Assembly: GCA_001304365.1 (NCBI GenBank)
Contig: LJNA01000045.1
Location: 1 to 14,931 of the forward strand
DNA from: Syntrophobacter sp. DG_60
Lineage (GTDB): Bacteria > Desulfobacterota > Desulfofervidia > Desulfofervidales > DG-60
Length of the DNA stretch: 14,931 nucleotides
Reading direction: 5' to 3'
Shown: one piece after another, positions 13,720 to 14,931 of the stretch
Layout of the letters: each line of letters opens with the position of its first letter
Numbering within the stretch: position 1 is the stretch's first letter
Notes under the pieces: generated by a model
Told to the model about the DNA's origin: nothing
The model's database searches: none
What the model saw: the letters and a program-made list of their open reading frames with translations, nothing else
Translations under genes and position numbers: made by a program

Positions 13720-13769
13720 TTGGCCTCCGGAGCCAGAGGGTGAGGGTTCAAATCTCTCATCGCCCTCCA
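13720..13769 (+). pseudogene. 3' fragment of tRNA-Arg (CCG)
   Basis: The anticodon arm TTGGC-CTCCGGA-GCCAG has anticodon CCG (13727-13729). It is followed by a short variable loop, the T arm GAGGG-TTCAAAT-CTCTC, the 3' acceptor strand ATCGCCC, a discriminator T and CCA (13767-13769). No matching 5' acceptor strand or D arm precedes it; instead there is A-rich DNA with TGGTAGAAAA and TGGTAAAAAA in tandem. Like the selC fragment it starts at the anticodon arm, the usual crossover zone of tRNA-targeting integrases, so it is probably an att scar. The intact gene is outside the window. Confidence 0.75.
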
Positions 13770-13804
13770 GCCTTGACTAGTTAAATCGTTAAATCGAGAG
13801 AACC

Positions 13805-13832
13805 TTGAACTATTTAACGAATTTACTAATAA
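13805..13832 (+). promoter_or_regulatory. possible promoter of the L,D-transpeptidase gene
   Basis: TTGAAC (13805-13810) and TAATAA (13827-13832) with a 16-base spacer, ending 19 bases before the ATG at 13852. Both hexamers are moderate matches; position favours it. Confidence 0.35.
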
Positions 13833-13851
13833 GCATTGAACCTTTCTCAGG

Positions 13852-14769
13852 ATGAATTCCGTATCGGGAAAGAAAACTTTAATGAGCTTTATTATCACAG
13901 TCTGCCTACATCTAATGGTTTATCGGGTTTATGCTGGGGGCGCATTTATCTATAGATTTCCAACCAAAAGGGGTATAGACTCTAAGGCCATAACAGTGGT
14001 AGGTGTACTTAGGCAATACATAGTAAAAGAGGCTGATACCTTACTGGACATAGCTCGCAGATTTGATCTAGGCTTTTATGAAATAACTGCCTTGTATCCC
14101 AAGATGGACCCTTGGCTTCCACCTGTAGGAAAAAAGCTGTTAATCCCTACTTCATGGGTCATACCAGACACCAAATTCTATGGCATAGTGATAAATATAC
14201 CTGAGATGAGGCTTTATTTTTATTTAAAATCTATAAGCATGGTCACTTCATTTCCTATAGGGATAGGCGATTATGGCTCAACAACCCCGCTTGGTGTATT
14301 TACCGTGACAGGAAAGCGGGTAAATCCTGCCTGGGAGGTACCTAGAAGCCTTCAAAAAAAATATGGAATGAAGATTATGCCAACTGGTTCTGAAAATCCT
14401 TTAGGTACTCATTGCCTCAACCTGTCTCCCGGTATGTATAGAATTCACGGAACCCATCAGCCATGGGGGATAGGCCGTCTCATAAGCCATGGATGCATAA
14501 GGCTATATCCAGAGGATATCGTTGTTTTATACAAACTGGTACCTATAGAGACCAAGGTAGAGATGGTATATGAACCAGTAAAGATAGGTTTTAAAAGAGG
14601 CAGGATATTTATAGAGGTTCACCACGATATATACGGAAAAATAAATGATCTTTTCCCTTATGCCAAAGATAAAATAAAACGGCTAAACTTGATGGATAAA
14701 GTAGATATTAATAAAGTAAAACGGGCAATAGATATAAGAAATGGAATACCTATGGATATTACCAAATAA
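13852..14769 (+). CDS. LysM and L,D-transpeptidase (ErfK/YbiS-type) protein
   Basis: 305 residues. This periplasmic enzyme class makes 3-3 peptidoglycan cross-links or anchors lipoproteins to peptidoglycan. An N-terminal signal segment (KKTLMSFIITVCLHLMVYRVYAGG) is followed by a LysM module (RQYIVKEADTLLDIARRFDLG to VGKKLLIP) and a YkuD catalytic domain starting at KFYGIVINIPEMRLYFY. The catalytic signature HGTHQPWGIGRLISHGCIRL is complete, with nucleophile Cys215 in SHGCIR. The length and LysM-YkuD order fit the ErfK/YbiS/YnhG type. ATG 13852 has a poor ribosome site; ATG 13882, behind GGGAAAG, is an alternative that keeps most of the signal segment. It faces an alanine-rich Lpp-like gene; Lpp is a known partner of this enzyme class in enterobacteria, so the two may be functionally linked. 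Confidence 0.93.
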   Translation: MNSVSGKKTLMSFIITVCLHLMVYRVYAGGAFIYRFPTKRGIDSKAITVVGVLRQYIVKEADTLLDIARRFDLGFYEITALYPKMDPWLPPVGKKLLIPTSWVIPDTKFYGIVINIPEMRLYFYLKSISMVTSFPIGIGDYGSTTPLGVFTVTGKRVNPAWEVPRSLQKKYGMKIMPTGSENPLGTHCLNLSPGMYRIHGTHQPWGIGRLISHGCIRLYPEDIVVLYKLVPIETKVEMVYEPVKIGFKRGRIFIEVHHDIYGKINDLFPYAKDKIKRLNLMDKVDINKVKRAIDIRNGIPMDITK

Positions 14770-14776
14770 AATGTTT

Positions 14777-14811
14777 GAGGCTGTTAGATTATCTAACAGC
14801 CTCTTTTTTTT
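14777..14811 (+). terminator. strong intrinsic terminator between convergent genes
   Basis: GAGGCTGTTAGAT (14777-14789) and ATCTAACAGCCTC (14791-14803) form a perfect 13-bp stem around a single T (in practice a slightly shorter stem with a larger loop), followed by eight T. It closes the L,D-transpeptidase gene. A-rich DNA on the other side makes it potentially bidirectional, also serving the convergent gene. Confidence 0.93.
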
Positions 14812-14813
14812 AT

Positions 14814-14931
14814 TTACTTTTTTAAGCCTTTCATAAAAATTTTCTCTGCTTTGCTTGCAGCAGCTTCTGCCCTCTCTGCAGCAGCATCACATTTTTCAGT
14901 AGCATCTATCGAAGTACTCATAGCCCGATCG
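14814..14931 (-). CDS. 3' end of an alanine-rich, Lpp-like small protein (partial)
   Basis: The visible 38 or so codons before TAA (14814-14816) read DRAMSTSIDATEKCDAAAE, then RAEAAASKAEKIFMKGLKK. Alternating Ala and charged residues with Ala at heptad positions form an alanine-zipper coiled coil, ending in a basic KGLKK tail. This resembles the C-terminal half of murein lipoprotein (Lpp/OprI), whose terminal Lys is joined to peptidoglycan by L,D-transpeptidases such as the one encoded next door. The N terminus, including any lipobox, lies outside the window, so lipoprotein identity is an inference. Too short for firm assignment. Confidence 0.6.
   Translation of the reverse strand, partial: DRAMSTSIDATEKCDAAAERAEAAASKAEKIFMKGLKK

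Larger units (their letters stand above)
13103..13851. other. 750-bp gene-free stretch with structured and tRNA-derived DNA
   Basis: The first 200 bases are very T-rich with no readable gene. From 13406 there are interleaved inverted repeats, and from 13615 three motifs resembling TTTGGTARGA (near 13617, 13688 and 13699) approach a tRNA-Arg 3' fragment at 13720. This arrangement looks like the worn end of an integrated element. The frame read across the tRNA fragment on the - strand is the usual spurious tRNA translation. Confidence 0.5.

Noticed and set aside
13671..13898. 75-codon - strand frame containing RAMRDLNPHPLAPEA
   Set aside because: This is the common spurious translation of a tRNA 3' end on the opposite strand.
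1..14931. CRISPR array
   Set aside because: No regularly spaced identical repeats of 24-40 bp with unique spacers were found, and no cas-like gene.

Overview
The window comes from a Gram-negative, selenocysteine-using and probably anaerobic bacterium. LptD shows an outer membrane. A selenocysteine tRNA gene (selC), together with a DsrE-family gene whose conserved Cys position is an in-frame TGA, shows Sec decoding. An iron-sulfur-rich radical SAM enzyme fits an anaerobe. The DNA is AT-rich and the gene set suggests a Desulfobacterota-like lineage, but no marker settles the taxonomy.

Layout. (1) 255-352 is an intact tRNA-Sec gene. A 77-bp copy of its 3' part (2 mismatches) recurs at 3914-3990. 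The 3.6 kb between them is therefore a small island integrated at selC that has lost its integrase. It carries, all on the + strand, a SAM methyltransferase, a G+C-richer GYD-domain protein, a YdjM-like membrane metal-dependent hydrolase broken by a frameshift, the 5' stub of a REP-associated (Y1) transposase, and a lipoprotein made of five 16-residue repeats. Three diverged copies of one foldable repeat sit before or after the first genes of the island in a cassette-like arrangement. (2) 4012-6619 is backbone: a YkuK-family RNase H-like gene with a near-consensus promoter, a WbqC-family gene on the - strand, and a divergent radical SAM gene that also has an N-terminal Cys cluster and a [2Fe-2S] domain. 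That last gene is split by an apparent 1-base frameshift. (3) 12459-6772 on the - strand is a probable operon: folC, lptD, a DUF72 gene, the DsrE-family selenoprotein gene and an ADP-ribosylglycohydrolase gene. (4) 12800-13102 is an MTH1187/YqgV-type thiamine-binding protein gene, followed by about 750 bp without a gene. That stretch contains interleaved inverted repeats and a 3' fragment of tRNA-Arg(CCG), probably a second integration scar. (5) 13852-14769 is a LysM L,D-transpeptidase gene ending in a strong terminator, facing the 3' end of an alanine-rich Lpp-like gene that leaves the window.

Together, tRNA-Sec at one end and a UGA-containing redox gene 7.5 kb away give a coherent Sec-decoding story. 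The two tRNA fragments, the transposase stub, the frameshifts and the repeat family mark the flanks as accessory DNA around a conserved envelope and folate operon.
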